Shown here: positions 7,193-16,106 of the stretch, in pieces
How the letters are laid out: every line of letters begins with the position of its first letter
Position numbering within the stretch: position 1 is the first letter of the stretch
Origin: Candidatus Sumerlaea chitinivorans
Lineage (GTDB): Bacteria; Sumerlaeota; Sumerlaeia; Sumerlaeales; Sumerlaeaceae
Direction: 5' to 3'
Length of the DNA: 64,000 bases
Assembly: GCA_003290465.1 (NCBI GenBank)
Contig: CP030759.1
Location: forward strand, 660,672 to 724,671
Translations under genes and position numbers: made by a program
The notes under the pieces: model-generated
The model's database searches: none
Told to the model about the DNA's origin: nothing
Seen by the model: only the letters and a program-made list of their open reading frames with translations

Positions 7193-9262
7193 CTATTTAT
7201 GCCCTTCTGAATTCGTCCGATAACGTATGCCACTTGGAGGACAGCCCGCACGGATCAGCGCAATCGAGCCATGAGTGAAATACGGATGTGAACCGTGGTA
7301 AAGGGCGCGGGGCCGGAAGCCGGGAAGGGACTCACACCTCACACGTCGCAATGAGCTGCACCAAGTTTCGGTTGCAAGGTCTAAGTCGGGGGAGACTCGA
7401 TAAATCCGCAAAACAAGGACCTGTTTGCGAACAGTTTCATGGATCACCGCCCCCACCCACACCGCACACTCGCCAAGCCGAAAATCCGATTTCCAAAGGC
7501 GCAGTACCTCGCGCGATGATGTAGTCTCGCGGCTCAGAGTGTGATCCGCCGGACGCATAAACACGAAGCATGGCAAAATGGGACGCGTGGCTTCGCGAGT
7601 AAAAAACGCGTTCGGCGCGACTTCACGCCATCCGGAGTCTTGCAGATCGTCGAGGATTTCCGTCGGAGAGCCAAGAAGAAGGATATTGATGGGGATGCTG
7701 GGTTCCCCAGTAATTCGTCGAGCCTCTCTAGGAAGATGAGGAAGAAGTGACTCAAGTGTTAAAAATTCTTGCTTGGGCTTGCGGTCAAAAGTGTCTGGGG
7801 GGACCTTCGCCAGAGAGGGGGTAGTGTACATCCCGCCGACGACAAGCAACCCGTATAGACCCGCGACCAACCAATCTGCCCGGCGATCCGTATCTTCCGG
7901 CGTAAATAGGTTCTGCGACAACGTCCAAGCAACCACGAATGCTCCCAGTCCAAGGCATGCCCCAGCCAAAAGATCGCTTGGATAATGGACGGCGAGATAA
8001 ACCCGAGTAAACGCAATGAGTGGAATAGTCCCAAAACCCACAAAGGCCAAAACAAGCTTCAGGAGGGGCGAGCCACGATACCGCCATGCCCACGTGGTAG
8101 CTGCACAAAAAAAGGCTGTTGCCCCAGCGACGTGGCTACTGGGGAAACTGAACGCTGTGCCTACCTCAATGAGAGTTCCTTCTGGGCGGAAACGAGCTAC
8201 GAGGATCTTGAAAAATTCGCTTGTACCCAGTGCGAAGGTGACGGACGCCGCCAATAAGAACGCACTGCTACGCTGTCGCCGAAGCCATGCCCCAATAGCA
8301 CCTAAAAGTGCCACAAGTAAGAGGAGCCTGCCAGAGCCTAACCCAGTAATAAACAGATTAAGTTGCAGAGTAGCTGGTCGGCGCAGTTGCTCCAACAAAG
8401 CAACGGACGCTTGGTCAAAATGACGTAGCGAACTTGAGTGATGAATCGCATGCGCCAAAAGTGCGAATCCTGCAAGCAGAGCAATGGACAAAGCCCAACC
8501 AACCGTAGCTTGGAGTCCCCATTTGCCACTGAGACACATCCGCTTTTCCACATAGCGGAAAAGTCCGGGATGACGTTGTGCTAATCGCGCGTAGGATGGG
8601 CTCTCGACAATTCGCGTTCCCACGCGGGCAAGCCAAGAAGCGAAAGTTCCGCGGAATCGCCAGAGTGTCTGGACCAACCAGCCGGTGAGGAGAGCACTGA
8701 CGAAACCGGTAAACACCAAAAGTGAGAAACCGCCTAAGTAATTCGCTGCCTCCTGCCAGCTTGCTCCAAGGAGAAAACCGGCGCCAAGGTGCACGATTGT
8801 CCACAGGAGACATGCAAAGACCATCCACCCCAGGAAGCGTCCCACAGGATAATGCGTAGCGCCCGCAAGAAAGGAAGCGATGGGGCGTAAGACGCCTGAA
8901 AACTGTGCTGGAACAAAAAAGATGCCCCCACGCCGCGCAAACTGGCGTTCCACCTTCTCGAGGAAGGACTTCTTTAAAATCCGCGCGTCCTCACTGAAAA
9001 GGCCGCGGCCTTTATGTCTCCCAATCAGGTAGTTTGTGTACTCGCCAAGAAAGTGCGCAGTGAAAACGAGCGCAAACATCTCCACGAAGTCGAACACCTG
9101 AAGATAACAAAGAAACCCTGCAAAGGCAAGTACCAGCGAGCCCGGGAGAAAGTGCCCGATAACTAAGAGCGTCTCAAGATAGGTCAGAAGGAACAGAAAA
9201 AAATATGCCCATGCCCCAAGCGAGGCAAGATGGGCCAAAACCGATTCAAGAAATTGCTCCAT
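7193..9262 (-). CDS. DedA-PAP2-LssY_C three-domain membrane fusion protein
   Basis: This 689-residue membrane protein has three recognisable modules. Residues about 1-205 are a DedA/VTT domain, with FLPGSLVLAFAGFL, a GRHKGRG loop and FSGVLRPIASFLAG. Residues about 265-450 are a PAP2 phosphatase with the full three-part signature: KILVARFRP (K352-P360), PSSH (374-377), and R420, H426 and D430 in TRVYLAVHYPSD. Residues about 485-680 match an LssY C-terminal domain (WVGAVI, YRVSPDLDLATETW). Some DedA proteins move undecaprenyl phosphate and PAP2 enzymes dephosphorylate prenyl diphosphates, so a combined carrier-lipid recycling enzyme is plausible by inference. It lies 2 bases after nadD in a prenyl synthase operon. 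Confidence 0.88.
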   Translation of the reverse strand: MEQFLESVLAHLASLGAWAYFFLFLLTYLETLLVIGHFLPGSLVLAFAGFLCYLQVFDFVEMFALVFTAHFLGEYTNYLIGRHKGRGLFSEDARILKKSFLEKVERQFARRGGIFFVPAQFSGVLRPIASFLAGATHYPVGRFLGWMVFACLLWTIVHLGAGFLLGASWQEAANYLGGFSLLVFTGFVSALLTGWLVQTLWRFRGTFASWLARVGTRIVESPSYARLAQRHPGLFRYVEKRMCLSGKWGLQATVGWALSIALLAGFALLAHAIHHSSSLRHFDQASVALLEQLRRPATLQLNLFITGLGSGRLLLLVALLGAIGAWLRRQRSSAFLLAASVTFALGTSEFFKILVARFRPEGTLIEVGTAFSFPSSHVAGATAFFCAATTWAWRYRGSPLLKLVLAFVGFGTIPLIAFTRVYLAVHYPSDLLAGACLGLGAFVVAWTLSQNLFTPEDTDRRADWLVAGLYGLLVVGGMYTTPSLAKVPPDTFDRKPKQEFLTLESLLPHLPREARRITGEPSIPINILLLGSPTEILDDLQDSGWREVAPNAFFTREATRPILPCFVFMRPADHTLSRETTSSREVLRLWKSDFRLGECAVWVGAVIHETVRKQVLVLRIYRVSPDLDLATETWCSSLRRVRCESLPGFRPRALYHGSHPYFTHGSIALIRAGCPPSGIRYRTNSEGHK

Positions 9263-9264
9263 TC

Positions 9265-9858
9265 TTAGGAGGAGTACAACTCGTACTCAGAAATGTATTG
9301 CAGAACTCGGCGAGGGACCCACTTCGAAACATCTTGTTTTTGCGCCAATGCAGCCCGGACCGCACTACTGCTGACGGCGGGTAAGACTCCTTCGGGAGTC
9401 GTGCCGTTAGATTCTACTTTTACCCCAACGCGCGGGATCACTAAAAACTCAATTTCTCTTCGAAGGGCGTCGTGATCTTTCCATTCGTCCAGTTCATCTA
9501 AAATGTCGCTACCCACAATCAGGGAAAACTGGCTTTCCGGATATTGGGCCTTAAGTTGTCGGATGGTATCGATTGTGTAGCTGGGTCCTTCATGCTCGCC
9601 CTCGATTGGCAGAACCCACACTTTATCTCCAAGATGCTCGAAGGCGATCTTTGCCATTTTCACGCGGTGCTTAAAGTCAGCCATCGCCTTGCCGAAAGGA
9701 TGTTGGTACGTTGGAATGACAAACACATGATCTAAAGGCCAAACAAGAAGTGCGTAATGAACAGCCAGCACGTGGGAGACATGCGGAGGGTCAAAACTAC
9801 CACCGAAGATTCCGATGTGCCGCGGAATCCGATAGGCTTCTGATGGAACACCACTCAT
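9265..9858 (-). CDS. nadD: Nicotinate-nucleotide adenylyltransferase
   Basis: This 197-residue protein converts nicotinate mononucleotide and ATP to deamido-NAD in NAD synthesis. It has the nucleotidyltransferase motif GIFGGSFDPPHVSH near the N-terminus, LIVGSDILDELDEW in the middle and the closing VSSSAVRAAL, matching the family ISST/SxxR motif. The ATG at 9858 overlaps the stop of the upstream prenyl synthase as ATGA, which fixes the start. The longer frame to 9933 lies inside that gene. In many bacteria nadD neighbours yqeK and rsfS, but here those two are about 12 kb away. Confidence 0.93.
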   Translation of the reverse strand: MSGVPSEAYRIPRHIGIFGGSFDPPHVSHVLAVHYALLVWPLDHVFVIPTYQHPFGKAMADFKHRVKMAKIAFEHLGDKVWVLPIEGEHEGPSYTIDTIRQLKAQYPESQFSLIVGSDILDELDEWKDHDALRREIEFLVIPRVGVKVESNGTTPEGVLPAVSSSAVRAALAQKQDVSKWVPRRVLQYISEYELYSS

Positions 9859-10883
9859 TTTTCCCGTCCTGCGAGGTATTCGGTGATTTCTTCCAAACTG
9901 GCGCGGAGTCGCTCGGGGAGCTCCTTCAGGCACGCAAGAGCATTATCCTTAAGTTCCAGACAAATTCGCTCTGCCTCTTTCAAAGCCCCGCATTTTGCAA
10001 AAATCTGCAATGCTTGCTGAACATCCTCGTCCGTGGTCGCTTCGCGAGGCCGATCAAGGATCTGTAAGAGGGCTTGTTGGTCTGCTGATGAAGCGTGTTC
10101 GAACGTGTATGCCACAAGGAAGCTACGTTTACCTTCGCGGATGTCCGAGCCAATCACGTCGCGGCCTTTGCCCACGGTTAAATCAATCAAGTCATCACGG
10201 ATTTGGAACATTGGGCCGATGAATAGACCATATCGGCTCAACGCTTCTTCGATCTCTTGGGACGCATCTGCCACAATGGCCCCAGCAATTAGAGGTGCAG
10301 CTAAATAGTAACCGGTCTTCTCCTTCACAATGCGCATATATTGCTGAATGGTGATTTTGCCGCTCCGCGCGTTCATGTCGAGGGCTTGACCGCGGTGCGT
10401 GTGGTCGAGGGTGGCTGCCATGAGCGTGAAGAAACGCACGACTTTTTCCGTGGGCATCTTCCCGTATCCCAGCAGCAATGCCGCGAAGATCTTCGTGAAG
10501 AGGTAGTCGCCGATATTGATGGCGTGGGGGATTCCATATTTGCGCCACACGGAGAGGCGACCTCTGCGAAACTCGTCGCCGTCCTCAATATCATCGTGCA
10601 CAAGGCAGAAATTGTGCATCAATTCAATTGCAGCCGCAAATGGCATTGCGTGATGCAAGTTCCCGCCGAGACAGTGGGTAACGAGCAGACAGAGCAGAGG
10701 CCGAATACGTTTCCCCTGATTCACAGCCTCTTCGTCGAGGCCAAGTGCGTATGCCAACGCATCATCGAGGTTGGGAATGGGATCTTCGTTGGGACGAATT
10801 AGGTGGCGCAGCACGTGGTCCACCTCTCGGCAGACCTCGTTCAAGAACAATTCGAGTTCTGATGAAAGTTTCTTTGCGACCAT
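9855..10883 (-). CDS. Polyprenyl (probably short-chain) diphosphate synthase
   Basis: This 342-residue trans-isoprenyl diphosphate synthase has the first aspartate-rich motif in VHDDIEDGDEFRRGR and the second in FQIRDDLID. It condenses isopentenyl diphosphate with allylic diphosphates. The residue five positions before the first Asp motif is Phe (NFCLVHDD), and an aromatic residue there usually limits the product to C15-C20. Geranylgeranyl or farnesyl diphosphate is therefore more likely than a long quinone side chain, although this is inference. The start at 10883 leaves a short divergent promoter region shared with the pseudouridine synthase gene. It is first in an operon with nadD and the DedA-PAP2 gene. 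Confidence 0.9.
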   Translation of the reverse strand: MVAKKLSSELELFLNEVCREVDHVLRHLIRPNEDPIPNLDDALAYALGLDEEAVNQGKRIRPLLCLLVTHCLGGNLHHAMPFAAAIELMHNFCLVHDDIEDGDEFRRGRLSVWRKYGIPHAINIGDYLFTKIFAALLLGYGKMPTEKVVRFFTLMAATLDHTHRGQALDMNARSGKITIQQYMRIVKEKTGYYLAAPLIAGAIVADASQEIEEALSRYGLFIGPMFQIRDDLIDLTVGKGRDVIGSDIREGKRSFLVAYTFEHASSADQQALLQILDRPREATTDEDVQQALQIFAKCGALKEAERICLELKDNALACLKELPERLRASLEEITEYLAGREK

Positions 10884-10930
10884 TTCTCTTGTATCGGAAT
10901 ACCAAGAAACCCCGAATTGAAGAAAAAACC

Positions 10931-11686
10931 ATGACCTCCGACGACAAAATTCCATCACCAGACTCGCAGGCGATTCGCCTGCAAAAATATCTTGCCCAGT
11001 GCGGATTTGGTTCGCGACGCCGTTGCGAGTCGCTCATCGCAGAGGGGCGAGTTCAAGTGAATGGACAGGTCGTGACGACCTTAGGCTCGAAGGTCATTCC
11101 GGGGCGGGATCACGTGGTGGTGGGTGGGCAGCGGGTCGCTTTGCCGCCAAAAAAGGTCTACTACGCTTTCCACAAGCCTCGCGGCTACGTCACAACTGCC
11201 CGTGACGAACTCGGTCGCCAAACGATTTATGACTTGCTTCGCTCGTTGCCGACCAAGGTGTTCCCAGTAGGCCGACTGGATAAGGATTCTGAGGGGCTTT
11301 TGCTTCTTACCAATGACGGCGAGCTTGCCCATCGGCTCATGCACCCTAGGCATGGTGTTGAAAAGGAATATAGAGTCGAGGTGCGTGGAGAGGTCACTCC
11401 GGCCTCCTGCGAGCGCATGTGCTTAGGGGTTGAGAAAGACGGCATAACCTACAAAGCAGCCCAAGCGAAGATCCTTAAAAGGGCGCGCGAGACCACGTTG
11501 CTGCGCATTGTTCTCACCGAAGGAAAGAAACGTCACATTCGTCGCATGTGCGAAGGGCTAGGCTACCGTGTCGTGCGCTTGATACGCGTGCGCGAAGGCC
11601 CAATCAAATTGGGTGATCTACAGCCAGGCAAAGTGCGTCCCCTTACACCAAAAGAAATAGAGGCACTCTACGCGGAGACGGCTTGA
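10931..11686 (+). CDS. RsuA/RluB-family pseudouridine synthase
   Basis: This 251-residue protein has an N-terminal S4 RNA-binding domain (RLQKYLAQCGFGSRRRCE, then EGRVQVNGQ) and a pseudouridine synthase domain. The catalytic-loop motif is GRLDKDSEGLLLLTNDGEL, in which the Asp attacks the uridine. KKRHIRRMCEGLGY near the C-terminus is also family-typical. It modifies 23S rRNA (RluB-like) or 16S rRNA (RsuA-like), and the sequence alone does not decide which. The ATG at 10931 begins MTSDDKIPSPD. The upstream in-frame extension overlaps the divergent gene and is not believed. Confidence 0.92.
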   Translation: MTSDDKIPSPDSQAIRLQKYLAQCGFGSRRRCESLIAEGRVQVNGQVVTTLGSKVIPGRDHVVVGGQRVALPPKKVYYAFHKPRGYVTTARDELGRQTIYDLLRSLPTKVFPVGRLDKDSEGLLLLTNDGELAHRLMHPRHGVEKEYRVEVRGEVTPASCERMCLGVEKDGITYKAAQAKILKRARETTLLRIVLTEGKKRHIRRMCEGLGYRVVRLIRVREGPIKLGDLQPGKVRPLTPKEIEALYAETA

Positions 11687-11815
11687 GACCGCCTTTCGGC
11701 TGACGGCGAAAGACCAAAGCTTGTCAGTACGTGGTGGGCTCATCTAACGAGTGAACTACAAATAAAGGCCAGGTGTCGGGTAGCGCTGTCGCGAAGAACG
11801 CCGGTTGTTGAGGAA

Positions 11816-12724
11816 TTAATAACCAGAGCGACTATCTTTGCTTCCCTTCACGATCGCCACGCTGGCACTTGCGCCAATGCGCGAAGCGCCGCTTTGGATC
11901 ATTTCTTGAGCTGTGGAGCAATCGCGGATTCCACCCGAAGCTTTGACGCCCATGTCTTCGCCGACGATCCGGCGCATCAGTGCCACGTCTTCTGCTGTGG
12001 CTCCTCCATGCCCAAATCCGGTGGATGTCTTTACAAAATCAGCCCCCGCCGCCTTTGCCAGAACGCATGCAGCGATTTTCTGATCATTGTTGAGCAGCCC
12101 AGTCTCAAGAATCACTTTGACCACATGGCCTGCCGCTGCTTTCACTACCGCCCGGATGTCGTCGTACACGTACGCATAATTGCCAGACTGAAGCTTGCCG
12201 ACATTGATCACCATGTCGATTTCATCCGCTCCATGGCCAATGGCGTCCCGAGTTTCAAATGCTTTAGCGTCGGTGCTCATGGCGCCGAGCGGAAATCCCA
12301 CAACTGCACAAACGCGAACCCCTGTCCCCGATAACAGGCGCGCACACAGTTCGACATACGAAGTATTCACGCATACCGACGCGAACTTGTACTGAATCGC
12401 CTCGTGGCAGAGTTTCTCAATTTCCTTCTCGGTTGCGTTCGGTTTCAGGAGCGTATGGTCGATGAACTGCGCCAGATTTTCGCACTGCAGACCTTTCACG
12501 CTCGTGCACACCACCCGGCTTGCGCCTTGCTCCAGCATCTCTTTGCTCATGCGCGTGCGTGCCTCTGTGCAGTCCGGGCACTCGCACGTTTGAGCGTCGT
12601 GTGGTTGCGAGACGACGGCTTGGACACTTGGAGTGGTGCTTGCGGGCGCATTCAGTATAGCGGTGACTCGGCGCACCACTTCTTCCACAATTAGGCTCAA
12701 TTCTTCCGAACGCAGATCAGCCAT
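11816..12724 (-). CDS. deoC: Deoxyribose-phosphate aldolase with N-terminal amphipathic helix
   Basis: This 302-residue class I aldolase splits 2-deoxyribose 5-phosphate into glyceraldehyde 3-phosphate and acetaldehyde. The catalytic domain (about 83-295) shows FIDHTLLKP, the Schiff-base lysine K232 in FVKTSTGFG, EIDMVINVG (D170) and K261 in GVKASGGIRD. About 80 residues precede it. Residues 5-24 form an amphipathic helix (RSEELSLIVEEVVRRVTAIL), then a Pro/Thr/Ser linker follows and a cysteine cluster CECPDC at 47-52. Helix plus linker is the form of an encapsulation peptide for bacterial microcompartments, and aldolases of this family occur in sugar-phosphate compartments. No shell protein gene is in the window, so targeting is inference. 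Confidence 0.93.
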   Translation of the reverse strand: MADLRSEELSLIVEEVVRRVTAILNAPASTTPSVQAVVSQPHDAQTCECPDCTEARTRMSKEMLEQGASRVVCTSVKGLQCENLAQFIDHTLLKPNATEKEIEKLCHEAIQYKFASVCVNTSYVELCARLLSGTGVRVCAVVGFPLGAMSTDAKAFETRDAIGHGADEIDMVINVGKLQSGNYAYVYDDIRAVVKAAAGHVVKVILETGLLNNDQKIAACVLAKAAGADFVKTSTGFGHGGATAEDVALMRRIVGEDMGVKASGGIRDCSTAQEMIQSGASRIGASASVAIVKGSKDSRSGY

Positions 12725-12769
12725 TTCCCTTACTCGCTCCGCGTAATCATCCTATGCGCTACTACTTAG

Positions 12770-14248
12770 CTACTCTGGCTTCATGAGTGGAAACAGAATA
12801 ACGTCGCGAATCGAAGGAGAATTTGTCAACAACATCACGAGCCGGTCAATGCCAATTCCCAAACCGCTTGCCGGAGGCATGCCATGCTCCAGAGCCCGAA
12901 TGTAATCCTCGTCCATCCGGTGAGCTTCTTCGTCTCCGCGCTCACGGGCAAGCATCTGTTCCCGGAAACGCTCGTATTGCTCTTTGGGGTCGTTCAGCTC
13001 CGAGTACCCATTCGCGACTTCCATGCCGCAAATGAAGAGCTCAAACCTCTCGGCAACGTTTGGATCAGTGGGTTTGGCTTTTGCCAACGGGCTCGTGGCT
13101 TTCGGAAACTCCGTGATGAATACAGGCGCAATCAACTTGGGTTCCACTAAGTGCTCAAACATTTCCACGATCAACTGGGGAGTGGACCCACTTACTTCAG
13201 GCATGAAGAAGGGCCGAATTTTCTGAAGCGTCACCTCAGGTGGATCCGCCCACGAGAGCTCTAAGTCCCCTGCTCCGTCCACATAGGTTCGGATGGCATC
13301 CAAATAGGTGATCCGAGGAAATGGCGGCCCAAGGTCAAATTCATGCTCGCCAAAAACGAAGCGCGTGGTGCCAAATACCTGCTTCGCGACCTCGCGGATT
13401 GTCTCCTCCGTTAGCTGCATGGTATCGCGGTAATCCCAGTACGCGGTATAGAGTTCGAGCATTGTGAACTCAGGATTGTGCCGCGTCGAAATGCCTTCGT
13501 TCCGGAAATTTCGATTCAGCTCAAAGATCCTCTCGAACCCGCCCACCATCAACCGCTTCAGGTAAAGCTCGGGGGCGATGCGTAAGTATAGATCGATGTC
13601 CAAAGCATTGTGATGTGTCTTGAAAGGTCGAGCATTGGCCCCGCCGTAAATTGGCTGCATCATGGGGGTTTCGACCTCAAGGTAACCCCGCCCCATCAGG
13701 TAGTTACGCATCGCCGCAACAATTTGGCTCCGCTTTACGAAACACTCGTGAACTTCCTCGTTCACGATCAAATCCACGTAGCGGCGGCGATACCGGAGTT
13801 CTTGATCCTTGAGACCATGCCATTTCTCTGGAAGAGGGCGAACAGACTTCGTCAGGATCTGAAAGTCATGCGCGAGAACTGTGAGCTCTCCGGTTCTTGT
13901 GACAAAAACCTCCCCTTCGACTCCTACGATGTCGCCCAGATCCGTGTAGTGCTTGAGGACGTGAAATGCAAGCTCGGGCACCACGTCCTTCTTCACGTAA
14001 CACTGGATTTGTCCGGTTTCATCGCGAAGGTGAAAAAAAGCAGCCTTGCCCATCATGCGAAGCGTCATGATGCGGCCAGCCACCCGCACGCGGCATTTCG
14101 ATTCGATCAAAGCGTCTGAGTTCTGCCGGATTTCCTCCGCGTGGTGAGTCGGTAGCCAGCGATTTACGTAGGGGTTCAATGATTCGCTGCGCATCCGTTC
14201 GGCTTTTTCGTAGCGCAGCCGGATAATCTCGTTATGGTCGGGAAGCAT
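12770..14248 (-). CDS. lysS: Lysyl-tRNA synthetase, class II
   Basis: This 492-residue class IIb synthetase has an N-terminal OB-fold anticodon-binding domain (about 50-160, VRVAGRIMTLRMMGKAAFFH). The catalytic domain shows motif 1 (LEVETPMMQPIYGGANARPF), motif 2 (FRNEGISTRHNPEFTMLE) and motif 3 (GLGIGIDRLVMLLTN). The length and the GGANARPF signature are standard for LysS. It charges tRNA-Lys with lysine. It lies 5 bases downstream of zapA on the same strand, so the zapB-like, zapA and lysS genes probably form one transcript. Confidence 0.96.
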   Translation of the reverse strand: MLPDHNEIIRLRYEKAERMRSESLNPYVNRWLPTHHAEEIRQNSDALIESKCRVRVAGRIMTLRMMGKAAFFHLRDETGQIQCYVKKDVVPELAFHVLKHYTDLGDIVGVEGEVFVTRTGELTVLAHDFQILTKSVRPLPEKWHGLKDQELRYRRRYVDLIVNEEVHECFVKRSQIVAAMRNYLMGRGYLEVETPMMQPIYGGANARPFKTHHNALDIDLYLRIAPELYLKRLMVGGFERIFELNRNFRNEGISTRHNPEFTMLELYTAYWDYRDTMQLTEETIREVAKQVFGTTRFVFGEHEFDLGPPFPRITYLDAIRTYVDGAGDLELSWADPPEVTLQKIRPFFMPEVSGSTPQLIVEMFEHLVEPKLIAPVFITEFPKATSPLAKAKPTDPNVAERFELFICGMEVANGYSELNDPKEQYERFREQMLARERGDEEAHRMDEDYIRALEHGMPPASGLGIGIDRLVMLLTNSPSIRDVILFPLMKPE

Positions 14249-14253
14249 AGGGT

Positions 14254-14571
14254 CTACTGTGATGAGAGGAACTCCTCAATTTTCTTTGTGAGATTGTCCA
14301 CGCGGCGCTTGACCTCTTCGGTGAGTCCCGCCTCCGCGTGAATGTCGTCCTTCAATGTAAGCAGATCTAATGCAATCAGGAAAGCGGACTGGATGGCAAG
14401 GCGACAACTATCAATCGTCGTCTGCGCGCTTTTGACCTCGCGCATCGTGTCGTCCACAATCTTTGCAGCCTTGCGAATCCGGTCGTGCTCGTGGGCAGGC
14501 GCACGCAGCTTGAACGTCTGCCCGTAGATCTGAATTTCGATCGCAACCGGATTATTTACCGATTCATTCAT
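14254..14571 (-). CDS. zapA: Cell division protein ZapA
   Basis: This 105-residue protein has a ZapA-type N-terminal globular domain (VAIEIQIYGQTFKLRAP, then EHDRIRKAAKIVDDTM) followed by a C-terminal helical segment rich in Glu/Lys that would form the coiled-coil dimer. ZapA binds FtsZ and cross-links protofilaments at midcell. The ATG at 14571 overlaps the end of the upstream coiled-coil gene by 8 bases. The longer reading from 14589 is less likely. Family assignment is by pattern over a short protein, but the neighbouring coiled-coil gene supports it. Confidence 0.83.
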   Translation of the reverse strand: MNESVNNPVAIEIQIYGQTFKLRAPAHEHDRIRKAAKIVDDTMREVKSAQTTIDSCRLAIQSAFLIALDLLTLKDDIHAEAGLTEEVKRRVDNLTKKIEEFLSSQ

Positions 14572-14872
14572 GCACGCCGCCACGATCAAGTTCTGCGATT
14601 TCGGTTTCTAACGTATCGATACGGTTGAGTATCACCTTCAAACGATCCTTCACCTCAGCTTCTTTCTGATCGCGGGCAGTCAACTCCTTCTCCAAATCTT
14701 GGATCCGTTCATGCAAACGCCGGTTTTCCTCATCTGTGACCTTTTTCTGTTCAGCAATCTGATAGAGCTCGCGATTGAGTCGCTGAAGCTCTGCAACACG
14801 TGCCTTTGCTTCTTCGACTTTTTGCATGAGTGCTTGGACTTTTTCTTCGAGTGCTTCAATGCGATCGAGCAT
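14564..14872 (-). CDS. Small coiled-coil protein, ZapB-like
   Basis: This 102-residue protein is predicted to be one almost continuous coiled coil: MLDRIEALEEKVQALMQKV, repeated heptads with Leu/Val at a and d positions, and a terminal DTLETEIAELDRGG. It has no other domain. It immediately precedes and overlaps zapA, so it resembles the ZapB-like partners that bind ZapA and support the Z-ring. ZapB is poorly conserved, so the family name is inference from form and position. Confidence 0.7.
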   Translation of the reverse strand: MLDRIEALEEKVQALMQKVEEAKARVAELQRLNRELYQIAEQKKVTDEENRRLHERIQDLEKELTARDQKEAEVKDRLKVILNRIDTLETEIAELDRGGVHE

Positions 14873-15060
14873 CTTTACGCTGTCTCCACAACTTCAGTTG
14901 ATTTTCGTTGAGGCTGGTGAAAGTTCTGAGCGCGTTCAAGAGAAATCTCAGAAGAAAATCAAGCCTTCTCAGCCAGGCGCGCCGCGGATTTTAATTGCAC
15001 GGCCAGAGCGAGATGCCGCCGAGAGCGCTCTGGGGTGAGGTACGAAAGGATTGTCAAACT

Positions 15061-15672
15061 GTGTCTTCGTTATTACCTGAAACTATTGAGCGCCTCATTC
15101 ATGAGCTGAGTCGTCTGCCGACCATCGGGCGCAAGTCCGCTCAGCGATTGGCGTTTCACCTCTTGCGCGCACCCGCTGATCATGCTCAGGCATTGGCAGA
15201 GGCGCTTCAGAAGCTTCATCGTACCGTGAAGCTCTGTGAACAGTGCTTTTTTTTGACCGAGACGCAACGATGCGCAATTTGCGAGGATCCTACGCGCGAT
15301 GCAACGCTCTTATGTGTGGTAGAGGAACCCACCGACGTCCTCGCTTTCGAAAAAGCGGGCGTCTACAAAGGACTCTACCACGTCCTTCACGGGAAGCTCT
15401 CGCCGCTACACGGGATCATGCCAGAAAACCTTCGGATTCGAGAATTGACGGAGCGCCTTGAACGAGCGAATCCCCCTGTGCGCGAGCTTATTCTTGCATT
15501 GTCTCCCACCGTGGATGGCGATGCCACAGCTCTGTATGTGGCGAACGCTGTCTCAGGCAAAGTGGCAAAAGTTACCCGCTTGGGCGTAGGACTCTCGATT
15601 GGATCCTCTTTAGAATATGCCGACGAACTTACTCTTCAGCGTGCGTTAGAATCACGTCGAACCTTCGAGTAA
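15061..15672 (+). CDS. recR: Recombination protein RecR
   Basis: This 203-residue protein has the RecR layout. An N-terminal helix-hairpin-helix (LSRLPTIGRKSAQRLAFHLL) is followed by a C4 zinc finger (CEQC ... CAIC), a TOPRIM domain (LLCVVEEPTDVLAFEKAG) and the closing GSSLEYADELTL. RecR loads RecA with RecO during gap and break repair. I place the start at GTG 15061 because AAGGA (15046-15050) lies 10 bases upstream and the length then equals that of typical RecR. Earlier in-frame TTG and ATG codons add non-family sequence. The usual dnaX-ybaB neighbours are absent. Confidence 0.93.
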   Translation: MSSLLPETIERLIHELSRLPTIGRKSAQRLAFHLLRAPADHAQALAEALQKLHRTVKLCEQCFFLTETQRCAICEDPTRDATLLCVVEEPTDVLAFEKAGVYKGLYHVLHGKLSPLHGIMPENLRIRELTERLERANPPVRELILALSPTVDGDATALYVANAVSGKVAKVTRLGVGLSIGSSLEYADELTLQRALESRRTFE

Positions 15673-15692
15673 TCCCAAAACCGAGTGGCAAC

Positions 15693-16106
15693 CTATTCCT
15701 CCAAAACCTCGATGCCGTGTTCCTTGAGTAGCTTCTCAACCTTGGACGGGGTTTGGACTCCAAGCACGGCAATCGCTCGATGGGCCTGCTTGCCAACGCA
15801 CGTATAGATATAATCCAAATTGATCTTCGCATCTGCTAAGACACGCAAGGCGCGATCGAGTGCACCTGGCTCATCAATCAGCTTTACCGCAACGGCAGCG
15901 CCGGTTTCTGGGGCCAACCCCAGCTCCTCTAAAGCCGCTTCGGCTTTCTGAGGGGTGTCCACCACTAGCCGAACCCACCCGCGTTTGCCCGCACTCGAGG
16001 CCGTGATACCCCGGATGTTCACTTTCGCTTGCGCAAGGACAGTTGTAAGCCGCACTAACTGACCCGGCTGATTTGGGATCTGGACGGCGATTTCCGTTAC
16101 CGACAT
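15693..16106 (-). CDS. Tandem ACT-domain protein
   Basis: This 137-residue protein consists of two ACT domains, about 3-66 (EIAVQIPNQPGQLVRLTTVL, NIRGITASS) and about 70-137 (KLIDEPGALDRALRVLADA, NLDYIYTCV). Stand-alone tandem ACT proteins bind amino acids or other small effectors and are thought to act as sensors. No enzymatic domain is attached. The start at 16106 (MSVTEIAVQ) has a G-rich stretch a few bases upstream. ATG 16121 and a longer reading to 16193 are possible. The longer one adds a hydrophobic N-terminus that does not fit a cytosolic ACT protein. The gene converges with recR. Confidence 0.85.
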   Translation of the reverse strand: MSVTEIAVQIPNQPGQLVRLTTVLAQAKVNIRGITASSAGKRGWVRLVVDTPQKAEAALEELGLAPETGAAVAVKLIDEPGALDRALRVLADAKINLDYIYTCVGKQAHRAIAVLGVQTPSKVEKLLKEHGIEVLEE

